DNA of 22,117 nucleotides from JBKQHQ01 sp052148715 (GCA_052148715.1 JBKQHQ010000013.1:1-22117), one strand, 5' to 3'; counted from the stretch's first letter, positions 1 through 6,556 are shown. The notes: generated by a model not told the origin, from the sequence alone. Program-made: numbers and translations.

Positions 1-260
1 GCGCCAGTGTGCCGATCGGCGGCGAGACGGTGACGCGGACGGGTTACACCGTAGGCGCCGGCGTGGAGGCGGCGCTGTGGGGTAATTGGACCGGCGCCGC
101 CGAATACCTCTACATCGACACCGGCAACTTCACCACCAGCATAACGCCCAGCGCGGCGTTCCTTGCCGCGCCCGGCGTCCCCGCGGGTGTCGCCACGGCG
201 ACGGATACCCAGCGCTTTCAGAACAGCATCCTCAGAGTAAAATTGAACTACCGGTTCTGA
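1..260 (+). CDS. Outer-membrane beta-barrel protein (Omp25/Omp31-like), C-terminal part
   Basis: This is the 3' end of a porin-family barrel, cut by the window start. The frame enters with two bases of a split codon and is open from base 3 to the TGA at 258-260. The visible 85 residues show alternating barrel strands, including GYTVGAGVEAALWGNWTGAA and the EYLYIDTG motif typical of the penultimate strands of Omp25/Omp31/RopB-type proteins. The chain ends NYRF, the terminal aromatic expected for recognition by the BAM machinery. The protein should sit in the outer membrane as an 8-stranded barrel. Placed after the partial gene at 21637-22117 it completes a normal-length protein in frame (see findings). 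Family assignment is firm; the specific role (structural or opacity protein) is inferred from the family. Confidence 0.88.
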   Translation, partial: ASVPIGGETVTRTGYTVGAGVEAALWGNWTGAAEYLYIDTGNFTTSITPSAAFLAAPGVPAGVATATDTQRFQNSILRVKLNYRF

Positions 261-262
261 CA

Positions 263-376
263 CTCTGTTTCGGCGACCTGATCGGCAAGCTCGATACGCT
301 GCGGGTCGCCTGCGAGAAGAGCGGGCGCCGCAGCCGCTACAAAGTCACCAATCTGGTCGAACGACATGGCCCCTAA
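263..376 (+). pseudogene. Fragment of a small conserved Hyphomicrobiales protein (GDLIGKLD family)
   Basis: In the frame running through base 272 the translation reads GDLIGKLDTLRVACEKSGRR followed by SRYKVTNLVERHGP and a TAA at 374-376. From memory this matches the core of a short, Cys-containing protein family common in Bradyrhizobium relatives, whose usual form reads GDLIGKLDVLRVxCxKCxRxGRY and continues another 25-35 residues to a second cysteine region. Here there is no ATG, GTG or TTG start just upstream: the frame runs back into the preceding omp gene. The second cysteine of the CxxC is replaced by serine, and the chain stops right after the ERHG motif. I read it as a decayed remnant truncated at both ends. 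The minus-strand reading of the same bases is a shadow. Confidence 0.55.
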
Positions 377-476
377 TGCCGGGCTGTGTATTGCGGCGCG
401 GGCCGAAAGCGGCGCATGATGCGTTTGTCGTCTGACAATAATTCTCTCCTCACGCCGACCGGCCCCAACCAATCCG

Positions 477-1754
477 GTGAATGCGACGATGCTCGAGCGA
501 GCCTACCGGCAACGTCTTGAAGCTGATCTTGCGCGCTGGCAGGCCGATGGCGTGATCACGCCGGACGCCGGCACCGCCATCAGGAATTCGCTCCCGCCCT
601 TGGGGACCGGCGTCAACATCGCGGTCGTCGTCGGCATCGTTGGCGGCTTGCTGATCGCGGCCGCGTTCCTGGCGTTCGTCGCCGCCAACTGGACGGCGAT
701 CGCCCGCCCGGCCCGCTTCGCCATTCTGCTGGCCGGCATTGCGGGCGGATACGGGATCGGCGCGTGGTTCGCCGCGACCAACCGGCCGGTTCTGGCCGAT
801 CTTGGCGTGAGCGTCGGCACGATTGTGTTCGGCGCCGCGATTGCGCTGGTCGGTCAGATGTATCATCTCGGCGATGACTTCGCCGCCGGCATGCTGCTGT
901 GGGCGGCGGGCGCGCTCGCGGCGGCGGCGCTCACCGGTTCGCGCGGCGCGCTCGCGGTTGCGCTTGTTGCCGGCTGCATTTGGAGCGGCGCGCGCGCATA
1001 CGACACGTTCGATGTCCCGCATCTCCCGTTTGTCCTCTTCTGGCTGCTGGGCGCCGCCCTGGCGCTCGTGTGGAATTCGCGGGTCGCGGCGCATCTCGTC
1101 GCCGTGGCCGCAATCCCGTGGTGGGTCATGACCGCGCTCCAGTTCGATCAGGCCCACGTCGGGGCGTTGTTCATGCTCGCCGATGGCGCGGCGTTGCTGC
1201 TCGGCGCCGGCCTCGCTTTGGCCTATGCGCCGCGCGAGTGGCCGCGCACCTTCGGCAGCGTGCTGTCCGCCTACGGGGCTTTCGCGCTCGCCGTCGCGGC
1301 GGCCTTGGCCGTGGCGATGTCCAACGAATTCCGCAGTGCCTATGTCACGAGTCCGCCTCCGTGGGCGGCGGCATGTGGCGTTGCGGGTGTGATACTGGCC
1401 TTCATCGCCGCCGCGATCGCGCGCCGGGCAGGGCCGGCCTTTGCCGGCGGCTCGGCCGGTCTTGCCCTCCTTACCGCGCTCGCGTGGAGGGGGACGGCAG
1501 GCGGCGAGCCTTGGCTCGCCTATGCACTGGAGCTCGGCGCCATGCTGTGCCTGGTGGTCTCCGGCATGCTCGACGCGGCGCGCCCGCGGATCGTCGCCGG
1601 GTGGCTTGGGCTCGCCGGTGTCATCGCGGCCATCACCTGGGCCGTGAAGGGTTCGCTCCTGCGCCGCTCGGTCTTCCTCGCCGTGGCCGGCGGCGCGGCC
1701 GTTGCGCTTGCGGTGCTGCTCGATCGCCTGCGGCCGAAAGCGAGCGAACCATGA
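477..1754 (+). CDS. DUF2157 domain-containing integral membrane protein
   Basis: This 425-residue protein has a cytoplasmic helical N-terminus (about residues 1-45, with a RWQADGVIT-type motif) followed by roughly 10-12 hydrophobic segments filling the rest of the chain. The N-terminal helices plus the first membrane pairs (GGLLIAAAFLAFVAANW, and the segment ending QMYHLGDDF around residues 120-130) are diagnostic of DUF2157. The function of this family is unknown; it is an inner-membrane protein. The annotated start is GTG at 477; ATG at 489 is an alternative, and neither has a clear ribosome-binding site. The stop overlaps the start of the next gene by 4 bases (ATGA), so the two are translationally coupled. 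DUF2157 and GDYXXLXY proteins are commonly paired, sometimes as domains of one protein, which supports both calls. Confidence 0.88.
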   Translation: MNATMLERAYRQRLEADLARWQADGVITPDAGTAIRNSLPPLGTGVNIAVVVGIVGGLLIAAAFLAFVAANWTAIARPARFAILLAGIAGGYGIGAWFAATNRPVLADLGVSVGTIVFGAAIALVGQMYHLGDDFAAGMLLWAAGALAAAALTGSRGALAVALVAGCIWSGARAYDTFDVPHLPFVLFWLLGAALALVWNSRVAAHLVAVAAIPWWVMTALQFDQAHVGALFMLADGAALLLGAGLALAYAPREWPRTFGSVLSAYGAFALAVAAALAVAMSNEFRSAYVTSPPPWAAACGVAGVILAFIAAAIARRAGPAFAGGSAGLALLTALAWRGTAGGEPWLAYALELGAMLCLVVSGMLDAARPRIVAGWLGLAGVIAAITWAVKGSLLRRSVFLAVAGGAAVALAVLLDRLRPKASEP

Positions 1755-2359
1755 AAAGCCTCGTCGCCTTGCGCGGGCTGTTTGATCGGGTGCCGAAATT
1801 CGTCCTGTTCGGCGCCGGCGCCGCGATCCAGGTCGCGCTGATCGTTGCAATGGTCGCCGACCGCGTGGAAATCCTGCGCACCGGAACGGAGGTGCTCCTG
1901 CAAACCCGCCCCGTCGATCCGCGCGATTTCCTGCGCGGCGACTACGTGGTCCTGGCCTACGATATATCGACGGTGTCAGCCGGTGGGCTCAAGGATCAAC
2001 CCGCCAGCGGAAGAGGCACAACGGTCTTCGTCAAGCTGGCCCCCAATGGCGATGGCTTCTACCAGGCGGTCTCAGTCCATGCGGCGCCTGTCGCCGTCAA
2101 CCCGCCTGAGGTGCTGATCCGCGGCCACGTCGCCTACGGCACCAGTTGCGGCCTCCATAACCGTGCTTTCTGCGACGGATTGCAGATACGCTACAATCTC
2201 GAATCCTACTTCGTCCCGGAAGGCGACGGCAGGAAGCTCGAACAGGCCCGCAATCAGCGCAAGTTGTCGGTCGTCGCGGCAGTGACGCCGACGGGCCGCG
2301 CCGCCATCAAGCGACTTTTGGTCGACGGCACGCCGGTCTATGAGGAGCCGTGGTTCTAG
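1751..2359 (+). CDS. GDYXXLXY-domain membrane-anchored protein
   Basis: This 202-residue protein begins at ATG 1751 inside the stop of the DUF2157 gene. It has one N-terminal membrane helix (about residues 17-37). The soluble part then carries the family's signature GDYVVLAY at residues 63-70, preceded by a conserved DPRDFLR stretch. Topology predicts most of the protein on the periplasmic side. Its biochemical function is not known. The 4-base overlap with the DUF2157 gene and the recurrent pairing of these two families suggest they form one membrane complex; that is inference. The region downstream to 2541 holds no clear terminator. Confidence 0.88.
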   Translation: MKSLVALRGLFDRVPKFVLFGAGAAIQVALIVAMVADRVEILRTGTEVLLQTRPVDPRDFLRGDYVVLAYDISTVSAGGLKDQPASGRGTTVFVKLAPNGDGFYQAVSVHAAPVAVNPPEVLIRGHVAYGTSCGLHNRAFCDGLQIRYNLESYFVPEGDGRKLEQARNQRKLSVVAAVTPTGRAAIKRLLVDGTPVYEEPWF

Positions 2360-2541
2360 ACCATCGGTCAACAATGCGATGGCCGCTGCGGGTCAAGAAG
2401 AACCATGCCGGCCGCGTCGGCGCGAGCTTGTTAAATCGACTCGCGTTTCATCACCAGCGCGGCTATTTCGCGCCTTGCAATGGCACAGCTCTTCCGCTTG
2501 CCCATCGGCCCTCCGGCCAGAATTCGCGGAGATTGGACCTG

Positions 2542-2847
2542 ATGTACAGATTCGCCACCATGGCCCTGCTACTTGCGGCGGCGCTCATCACGAGCGCCGC
2601 GCCCGCCGAGACGCCGCGGGGATGGACGATCGGACCGGTGCACTTCACCGATTCGCCGAGCACCGGCGTCAGCGCCGTCTTCGTTCTTTTCGACGACCGC
2701 CGCCGCTCCTGCGCGACGTTCGGCTATGAAGACAGCGCCGTGGCTGAAAGCGCGGCCAAGCAGATCACAGCGGCCTTGGCTACGGTCAAGGCGGTGTCCT
2801 GCACCCCACCGCCCCCGCCCCCAAGCCCTTCGCCGCCCGCAAAGTGA
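2542..2847 (+). CDS. Small exported protein, proline-rich C-terminus
   Basis: I place the start at ATG 2542, where GCGGAG (2526-2531) lies 10 bases upstream and the protein begins with a textbook signal peptide (MYRFATMALLLAAALITSAA, cleavage near residue 22-25). Upstream in-frame codons exist back to 2350 but read as non-coding sequence without a signal. The mature part (about 78 residues) has a compact region with two cysteines (DDRRRSCATFGYE and AVSC) and ends in a run of prolines and serines. It is probably periplasmic. I do not recognise a family. It lies on the same strand 182 bases after the GDYXXLXY gene and may or may not share its transcript. Confidence 0.72.
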   Translation: MYRFATMALLLAAALITSAAPAETPRGWTIGPVHFTDSPSTGVSAVFVLFDDRRRSCATFGYEDSAVAESAAKQITAALATVKAVSCTPPPPPPSPSPPAK

Positions 2848-2933
2848 TCATCATTGGGCGATGCTTTCGCGCATGACGTCGCCCGTCCGTCGGCTGTTGC
2901 CCTCCGGCTTTATTGAACCTTGCCAAGGTGATC

Positions 2934-3074
2934 ATGAGCAAAAAGAAATTGCAGACCACGGCAAGCGGTCTCACTTTCCTAAGCCTTGCGGAAGCCGACG
3001 AGAGGCGACGAACTGAAAGCGGCGGGGGCGTCAGCTGCACCCTCATCTTGATGGCGCGACCCGCGCCAGTCTAG
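2934..3074 (+). CDS. Possible 46-residue basic microprotein
   Basis: A short open frame starts at ATG 2934 with AAGGTG at 2925-2930 just upstream (tight spacing) and ends at TAG 3072-3074. The product starts MSKKKLQTTASGLTFLSLAE, is rich in lysine and arginine in its first half, and has one cysteine. I recognise no family. Support is limited to the ribosome-binding site and the reasonable initiation context, so this is a weak call. Confidence 0.25.
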   Translation: MSKKKLQTTASGLTFLSLAEADERRRTESGGGVSCTLILMARPAPV

Positions 3075-3130
3075 CTCAACAACCTCGGCACCGCAGACGA
3101 CAGCAGCCGCGGCTTCCCTAACCAGGACGA

Positions 3131-3544
3131 TCATCGGTGCGGGCGAGGACGGCGATGATCGACGTTGTGTTTTCTTCTCTTGCCCGTCGGTTCAACGGGT
3201 CCTGGTTTGCCGAAGTGATCGTAGTAATCCGCGCCTGTGGTTTTGCCAATATCCACGCAGCCCCCGCCGCAGCCGCAACCGCCGCAGCCGCCGGCAAATC
3301 GTCGACCGAACCGGGGCGTGCCGGCGTTTTCGTGGTCGAAGATATAGAATGTCGCCAAGCTCACGTCGCCGACTTCCTCCTCGCCGAGCGTGATTTCCTG
3401 ACCCGGCGCGAAGGGCCGCGGCGGCATATCCACTGGCGGCGCGGCGGCTGCTGCGGATGCGCCGCCCGCCAGCGACAAAGCCATTCCCAACGCCGGTACG
3501 GTCCCTTTCTTCCTTCGCTTCGACACGCGCGTCGTACGTGGCAT
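3131..3544 (-). CDS. Cys/Gly-rich protein with leader-like N-terminus (possible modified-peptide precursor)
   Basis: The start at 3544 is chosen because a perfect GGAGGA (plus-strand 3553-3558) precedes it by 8 bases; longer in-frame readings lack this. The 137-residue product starts with a basic segment (residues 5-13), then a hydrophobic Ala/Gly segment (about 17-36) that could be a signal or Tat-like leader. An acidic conserved-looking block follows (GQEITLGEEEVGDVSLATFY, 48-67). Next comes a Gly/Cys cluster with Cys at 87, 90, 92 and 96, then a basic His/Arg-rich tail. From memory, similar Bradyrhizobium proteins keep the LGEEE-x-x-DVSLATFY block in front of a longer run of Gly-Cys repeats. 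A conserved acidic leader before a Cys-rich variable core is what ribosomally made, modified peptides look like, or a metal-binding exported protein. No maturation enzyme is adjacent. Function unknown. Confidence 0.7.
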   Translation of the reverse strand: MPRTTRVSKRRKKGTVPALGMALSLAGGASAAAAAPPVDMPPRPFAPGQEITLGEEEVGDVSLATFYIFDHENAGTPRFGRRFAGGCGGCGCGGGCVDIGKTTGADYYDHFGKPGPVEPTGKRRKHNVDHRRPRPHR

Positions 3545-3661
3545 GGCCCGAATCCTCCACGTTCTCTTCAAGCGGTTGCCGGCCCGCCGCTCCATCCTAG
3601 CCTTCAGGCTGTGCCGAAAGAAGGTTGCCCCGTTCCTTCGTGCCGGCGGCACGCGCAAACC

Positions 3662-3707
3662 TTTGCTACTTTCAGGTCTTTCTGCTTAAAGACCTGAAAG
3701 TAGCAAA
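3662..3707. repeat. Perfect 20-bp inverted repeat with 6-bp loop
   Basis: Bases 3662-3681 are the exact reverse complement of 3688-3707; the loop is CTGCTT. The arms begin TTTGCTACTTT and close with AAAGTAGCAAA, so they are much less GC-rich than the surroundings. The element lies between two minus-strand genes, downstream of the 3793-4011 gene and upstream of the Cys/Gly-rich gene. It could act as a Rho-independent terminator for the former, since A/T tracts at the stem base would give a short U-run on either strand. It could also be a binding site or a mobile hairpin element. Function is not proven. Confidence 0.8.
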
Positions 3708-3792
3708 ACAGCACAGGCCACGAGCCGGAAGGCTCGCGGGAAGCGAGCCGGTCTCCACGGCGCGGTTAAAGCGTCGCCGCGAAAATGCCGAC

Positions 3793-4011
3793 CTATTCGA
3801 AGACGCCCGCCACGTTCGCCACGCGCGTCGGCCAACGCACAAAGGCGAAGATCCAAAGAAAAATGATATTCAGCAGCGGGACGAACGCCAACAGCACCCA
3901 GACGCGCGAAAAGCCCGCCTTGTTCAGGATCTTCATGACCGGGACGCCGAGCACGACAAACCAGATGACGAGCCCGATGAGAATAACCGCGCCATTTGTC
4001 CCTTCGTTCAT
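3793..4011 (-). CDS. Small two-helix membrane protein
   Basis: A 72-residue protein begins at ATG 4011, with a strong GGAGGG (plus-strand 4019-4024) seven bases upstream. Two hydrophobic segments are obvious: about residues 8-29 (GAVILIGLVIWFVVLGVPVM) and 38-59 (VLLAFVPLLNIIFLWIFAFV). They are separated by a basic loop with a NKAGFSRVW motif, and the chain ends in a short polar tail. The sequence style is that of small inner-membrane proteins of the YhaH/DUF805-adjacent type, but I cannot name the family with certainty. Function unknown. The 20-bp inverted repeat at 3662-3707 lies downstream. Confidence 0.75.
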   Translation of the reverse strand: MNEGTNGAVILIGLVIWFVVLGVPVMKILNKAGFSRVWVLLAFVPLLNIIFLWIFAFVRWPTRVANVAGVFE

Positions 4012-4248
4012 AAAGCGTCCCTCCGGTTAGCGTCGGCGTCAAGGACTGGGTCGAAGCCGATCAGCTGGGCGGCCCACGCCTCGTCCAAATCGTAACATTT
4101 GCAGGCTATGGCGCACTTTCAAGGGACAACTTTTCTGTGCGCAAGTGTCCCGGTTCACGGGTGGCGTAGCAGGATACCGACGCTGATGTGTGTGCTGAGG
4201 CGGCGTCGAATTATCCCTTCTCCCGATGCCGTCTGAGGATGAGAACTG

Positions 4249-4275
4249 GCCGCCTCCACGACGGGGCGGCTTTTT
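4249..4275 (+). terminator. Rho-independent terminator
   Basis: The stem GCCGCC (4249-4254) pairs with GGCGGC (4265-4270) around a 10-base loop and is followed directly by TTTTTC (4271-4276). This is a clean intrinsic terminator on the plus strand. No plus-strand protein gene lies just upstream, so it probably ends a non-coding transcript that starts somewhere in 4080-4240, or reads as the remnant of a lost gene. Confidence 0.65.
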
Positions 4276-4366
4276 CTTGCCTCAGACCGGAGGCGGCTTA
4301 ACCGATTGGTAAAGGGATGCTGGCAATATGCCCAGGTCGGGGACGTGGGTGATACCGACACAGTAG

Positions 4367-4399
4367 AGAGGCCTCGGGCTCTACGCCTCCGAGGCCTCT
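4367..4399. repeat. 11-bp perfect inverted repeat (hairpin)
   Basis: AGAGGCCTCGG (4367-4377) pairs exactly with CCGAGGCCTCT (4389-4399) across an 11-base loop. It sits at the end of a short minus-strand reading frame whose TAG (4381-4383) lies in the loop, as a terminator or 3' protective hairpin would. A related GGCCTCCCG hairpin occurs at 4938-4967. Confidence 0.55.
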
Positions 4400-4622
4400 T
4401 CACCTTTCAGCCGGCGCGCTAACTCAGCCAGCTGCCCCCACGCGGATTTTGGTTCCGACTAGGCGCGAGAAGCGTACGACCGGCCGCACGCCAAGATCCT
4501 GCCGCGATCCGGAATCGAAACCCATGACAACGGCCCCGCGGGACGTAAGTATTTTTCCCAGATCGACGGTATGCGTCCGTGGGGTTAGTTTTAGCAACGT
4601 TGCTTACCATACTCTTGCTACT

Positions 4623-4658
4623 GACGGCCGCCTGTCCCCCACGGGTGGCCGTCTTCCG
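4623..4658 (+). terminator. Terminator-like hairpin
   Basis: GACGGCC (4623-4629) pairs with GGCCGTC (4647-4653). An inner CCTGT/ACGGG helix extends the stem to about 12 pairs, and TTCCGTTT follows. The stem is strong but the U-tract is interrupted, so this is a weaker terminator candidate on plus. Confidence 0.4.
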
Positions 4659-4738
4659 TTTCAGGCTGCCGCACGGGCATTGGTGCCTCGCCGTGCCCAC
4701 GGGCTCGTTGATCCGCTTCGGCAGGGTGCGGCGTAGCG

Positions 4739-4879
4739 TCAGAGCCCAAGATAGAGACACGCGACCGCCAGCGTGAGGGCTGCGCTGACTGTCAGCGGCA
4801 TGCCGAATGGATCGAACCGGCCGGTGATCTGCATTACAGCGGTCGCGACGATCATGGCTGCCGCGACAAACGAAGACAT
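4739..4879 (-). CDS. 46-residue membrane protein
   Basis: Starting at ATG 4879 the product is MSSFVAAAMIVATAVMQITG, then a short polar turn containing RFDPFGMP, then a second hydrophobic stretch to ...ACLYLGL at the stop (4739-4741). It would form two short membrane helices. The frame is open further upstream (to 4930), but the extra residues are hydrophilic and proline-rich. GGAAGAG lies about 13 bases before the chosen start, so the ribosome-binding site is weak. No family recognised. It is isolated, with hairpins on both sides. Confidence 0.5.
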   Translation of the reverse strand: MSSFVAAAMIVATAVMQITGRFDPFGMPLTVSAALTLAVACLYLGL

Positions 4880-5334
4880 GGGGCGTGGACACTCTTCCGG
4901 GAAATCATTGCTCGCGAGCAGATGGGTCAAGCGAACCGGCCTCCCGAGGCTCGCATCACGGGAGGCCAGCCGCCGGCATCAACAACCACCCAGAAGGTTG
5001 ATGTGATCACGCTACCCAGCGGCAGCAGATCAGGCACTCACCTGCCGCCGCAACTGATCACGCCTGCCGCCGGTAGAGATAAAGCGGAAACGCTCCCGCG
5101 CAGGCCTCTCGGGGATGGATTTATGCGGCTCTCCCGAGTTACCGCGCCCCAAACTTGATTCGCGATTCCGCAATAACGCGACCTGCACCGGCCGCCAAGC
5201 AGTACAACTACGGTACATGTCAGAAGCCCGTTTCGCCGGCTGCGACGGGCTGCCTACGCCCTCACTAGGGCGGCTTGAAGCAATCTCGAGAAGGTCAATT
5301 GCGGGCGCGCCGTCCCATGGACAGGGCCTCGGCG
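4880..5334. other. Intergenic, no confident gene
   Basis: Open frames here (plus 4922-5158 and 5115-5447, minus 5030-5338) have no ribosome-binding sites, no recognisable motifs and composition unlike neighbouring genes. The one clear structure is a 9-bp perfect hairpin, GGCCTCCCG (4938-4946) with CGGGAGGCC (4959-4967). A smaller GCCCTCACTAGGGC hairpin lies near 5260. Confidence 0.45.
4938..4967. repeat. 9-bp perfect inverted repeat (hairpin)
   Basis: GGCCTCCCG pairs with CGGGAGGCC around a 12-base loop. No U-tract follows on either strand. It lies upstream of the 46-residue membrane protein gene (minus), so it may be a leader structure or an extragenic palindrome. Confidence 0.5.
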
Positions 5335-5766
5335 TCAACGAGGATAGCGGAGCGGCGCGTCATCGGCCGGCACGATCATCTTGCCGATGGGCCAGAGCGC
5401 GATCCCGGCAAGCTTCAGATGCGCCCAAGCGAAGGGGATGCCGATGATGGTGACGGCGAGGAAAACTGCGGTGACGAGATGCCCCAGCGCCAGCCACCAG
5501 CCGGCGAGCACCAGCCACACGATATTGCCGAGAAGCCCGAGCGGTCCCGTGCCGGTATCCTCCCGGCCGTAATATTCCGCGCGCGACACCGCCTTTTGGC
5601 CAAAAGGAAGCAGCGTATAGAGCGCGATGTTGAATGCTGCCCGCGACCAGGGCAGGCCGACGATGGTGATCGCCATGATAACGGCGGCGATAAACCAGCC
5701 GACCGCCATCCATAAGCCGCCGAAAACGATCCACAGAACGTTGAGCAAGAGGGATAAGTCGGACAT
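5335..5766 (-). CDS. yccF: YccF domain-containing inner-membrane protein
   Basis: This 143-residue protein is built of two YccF repeats of about 50 residues. The first (about 6-60) contains LLNVLWIVFGGLWMAVGWF and AITIVGLPWSRAAFNIALY. The second (about 75-132) contains NIVWLVLAGWWLALGHLV and AVTIIGIPFAWAHLKLA. The repeated IxGxPxxxA(x)(F/L) motif and the W-rich helices are diagnostic. Length and domain order match the family. It is an inner-membrane protein of unknown function. The ATG at 5766 has only a weak AAAGA upstream. It is flanked by intergenic DNA on both sides, so it is probably transcribed alone. Confidence 0.92.
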   Translation of the reverse strand: MSDLSLLLNVLWIVFGGLWMAVGWFIAAVIMAITIVGLPWSRAAFNIALYTLLPFGQKAVSRAEYYGREDTGTGPLGLLGNIVWLVLAGWWLALGHLVTAVFLAVTIIGIPFAWAHLKLAGIALWPIGKMIVPADDAPLRYPR

Positions 5767-6122
5767 CCGAATCTTTCGCGCGCCGAGAACGATGCCCTCG
5801 CTGGCGCGCTGCCATGACGATAGGGCGTAGGAAAGATCTAAGCCGCGAAGCGCGCGGCTGCCAGTCCGTATGAAGTCATCGGAACGCCACGGGCGGCCCC
5901 CAGCTTGCCGCGCTACGCGCCGGCAGGCGACCGCGGAGCATCATTCAGAACGGCGTCCCAACGGGGCCTGGCGCGGGCTGAAGCACCCCTTCCCGGCGCG
6001 GTCGGTGGGCGATGAATGTTCGCTCCCCGACATAACGATAGGCTCTCGTAGCCGTTGATGCAGCGCCGCCTACGGACAGTTCCTTAGTTGAACACCAACA
6101 GAGGACCGATTAACCGGCACAT
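5767..6122. other. Intergenic, nothing recognised
   Basis: This 356-base gap separates the divergent yccF and the 58-residue plus-strand gene, and must contain both promoters. I see no coding frame with support and no clear operator or RNA structure in it. Confidence 0.4.
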
Positions 6123-6299
6123 ATGGCTGCTTTGATCTATCGATGCCCGACGACAGGGCGAAATGTGCAAGGCTGGTACGCTGACGACGCCACGGCGAGC
6201 GGCAGCGATACCTATGAGGCAATGGCTTGCCCCGCCTGCGGGCTCGCCCACCTTGTGAACCCGACCAGCGGCAAGGTGCTGGCCGCCGGTGACGACTAG
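6123..6299 (+). CDS. 58-residue zinc-ribbon-like protein
   Basis: ATG 6123 opens a 58-residue frame ending TAG 6297-6299. The protein starts MAALIYRCPTTGRNVQGWYA and later has ACPACGLAHLVNPTSGKVL. The cysteines are at 8, 36 and 39, with a His at 43, arranged like a treble-clef or half zinc ribbon (YRCPxTG... CxxCxxxH). Bradyrhizobium and relatives carry many such short proteins of unknown role. The compact, motif-bearing sequence supports a real gene despite its length. Its TAG overlaps the TAG of the convergent minus-strand gene within one CTAG. Confidence 0.72.
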   Translation: MAALIYRCPTTGRNVQGWYADDATASGSDTYEAMACPACGLAHLVNPTSGKVLAAGDD

Positions 6300-6556
6300 C
6301 CGGGACGATTATTCAGCATAGCGCCAGCTGGAAGCGGGGCGCCGATTTGCGTTTGGCTGGCCTCCGAGCCAATCCGCTTCTTCAACACCTGCGAGACCAC
6401 GCAAAAGTCGGGATTGCAGGGATCGCACTTGAGCGCGATGCGCTCGCACTCCGCCCGCGTCACGACCCGGCCGAAGATGCCCTCCAGGTCGCTCTCGAAC
6501 TCGTGCGCACACCGCTCGACGCATGTCCTTATTGGCGACGCTGCTTCTCGAATCAT
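6296..6556 (-). CDS. Cys-rich small protein of unknown function
   Basis: Read from ATG 6556, the product has 86 residues. Cysteines fall at 12, 16, 37, 44, 47 and 52 (CVERC, RAECERIALKC, CDPCNPDFC). The spacing is regular enough to suggest a metal-binding or disulfide fold, while the last 25 residues look disordered. The frame stays open to 6733, but the upstream part is low-quality sequence. The chosen ATG has no good ribosome-binding site, so the true start is uncertain. It converges on the zinc-ribbon gene and overlaps it by 4 bases at the stops. I recognise no family. Confidence 0.5.
   Translation of the reverse strand: MIREAASPIRTCVERCAHEFESDLEGIFGRVVTRAECERIALKCDPCNPDFCVVSQVLKKRIGSEASQTQIGAPLPAGAMLNNRPG

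Larger units (their letters stand above)
4012..4738. other. Gene-poor stretch rich in hairpins
   Basis: No convincing protein gene is visible in these 727 bases. What is visible, in order: two overlapping stem pairs at 4111-4151, a good intrinsic terminator at 4249-4275, an 11-bp hairpin at 4367-4399, a short closed reading frame of coding-like composition on minus (4381-4455), and a second terminator-like hairpin at 4623-4653. A hydrophobic reading frame from GTG 4579 on plus (MGLVLATLLTILLLLTAAC...) has poor third-position GC, overlaps the hairpin and runs into the gene on the other strand, so I do not call it. The tract may host one or two small RNAs. Confidence 0.5.

Noticed and set aside
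248..472. Minus-strand frame with MSFDQIGDFVAAAAPALLAG-like start at 367
   Set aside because: It mirrors the plus-strand GDLIGKLD remnant, which matches a known small-protein core, so the minus reading is a shadow.
450..1850. Long minus-strand open frame (466 codons) opposite the DUF2157 and GDYXXLXY genes
   Set aside because: It is an Arg/Gly/Ala-rich antisense shadow produced by high GC; the plus strand carries recognisable membrane families with a start/stop overlap.
4111..4151. TGTCCC/GGGACA ends considered as terminal repeats of an insertion sequence
   Set aside because: The repeats are only 10 bases apart, enclose no transposase and show no flanking target duplication; they fit an RNA stem better.
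4384..4450. tRNA-like look on the minus strand (GGGGGCAGCTGGCTGAGTT...)
   Set aside because: No acceptor pairing, no proper anticodon arm and no matching T-arm at the right distance; the bases read better as a short coding remnant.
4579..4776. Plus-strand frame with hydrophobic, lipoprotein-like start (MGLVLATLLTILLLLTAAC)
   Set aside because: Low G/C at third codon positions, overlaps a terminator-like hairpin and runs into the opposite-strand gene; chance hydrophobicity is more likely.
4419..4892. Minus-strand 157-codon frame
   Set aside because: No ribosome-binding site or motif, runs through two hairpins and overlaps the more plausible 46-residue membrane protein.
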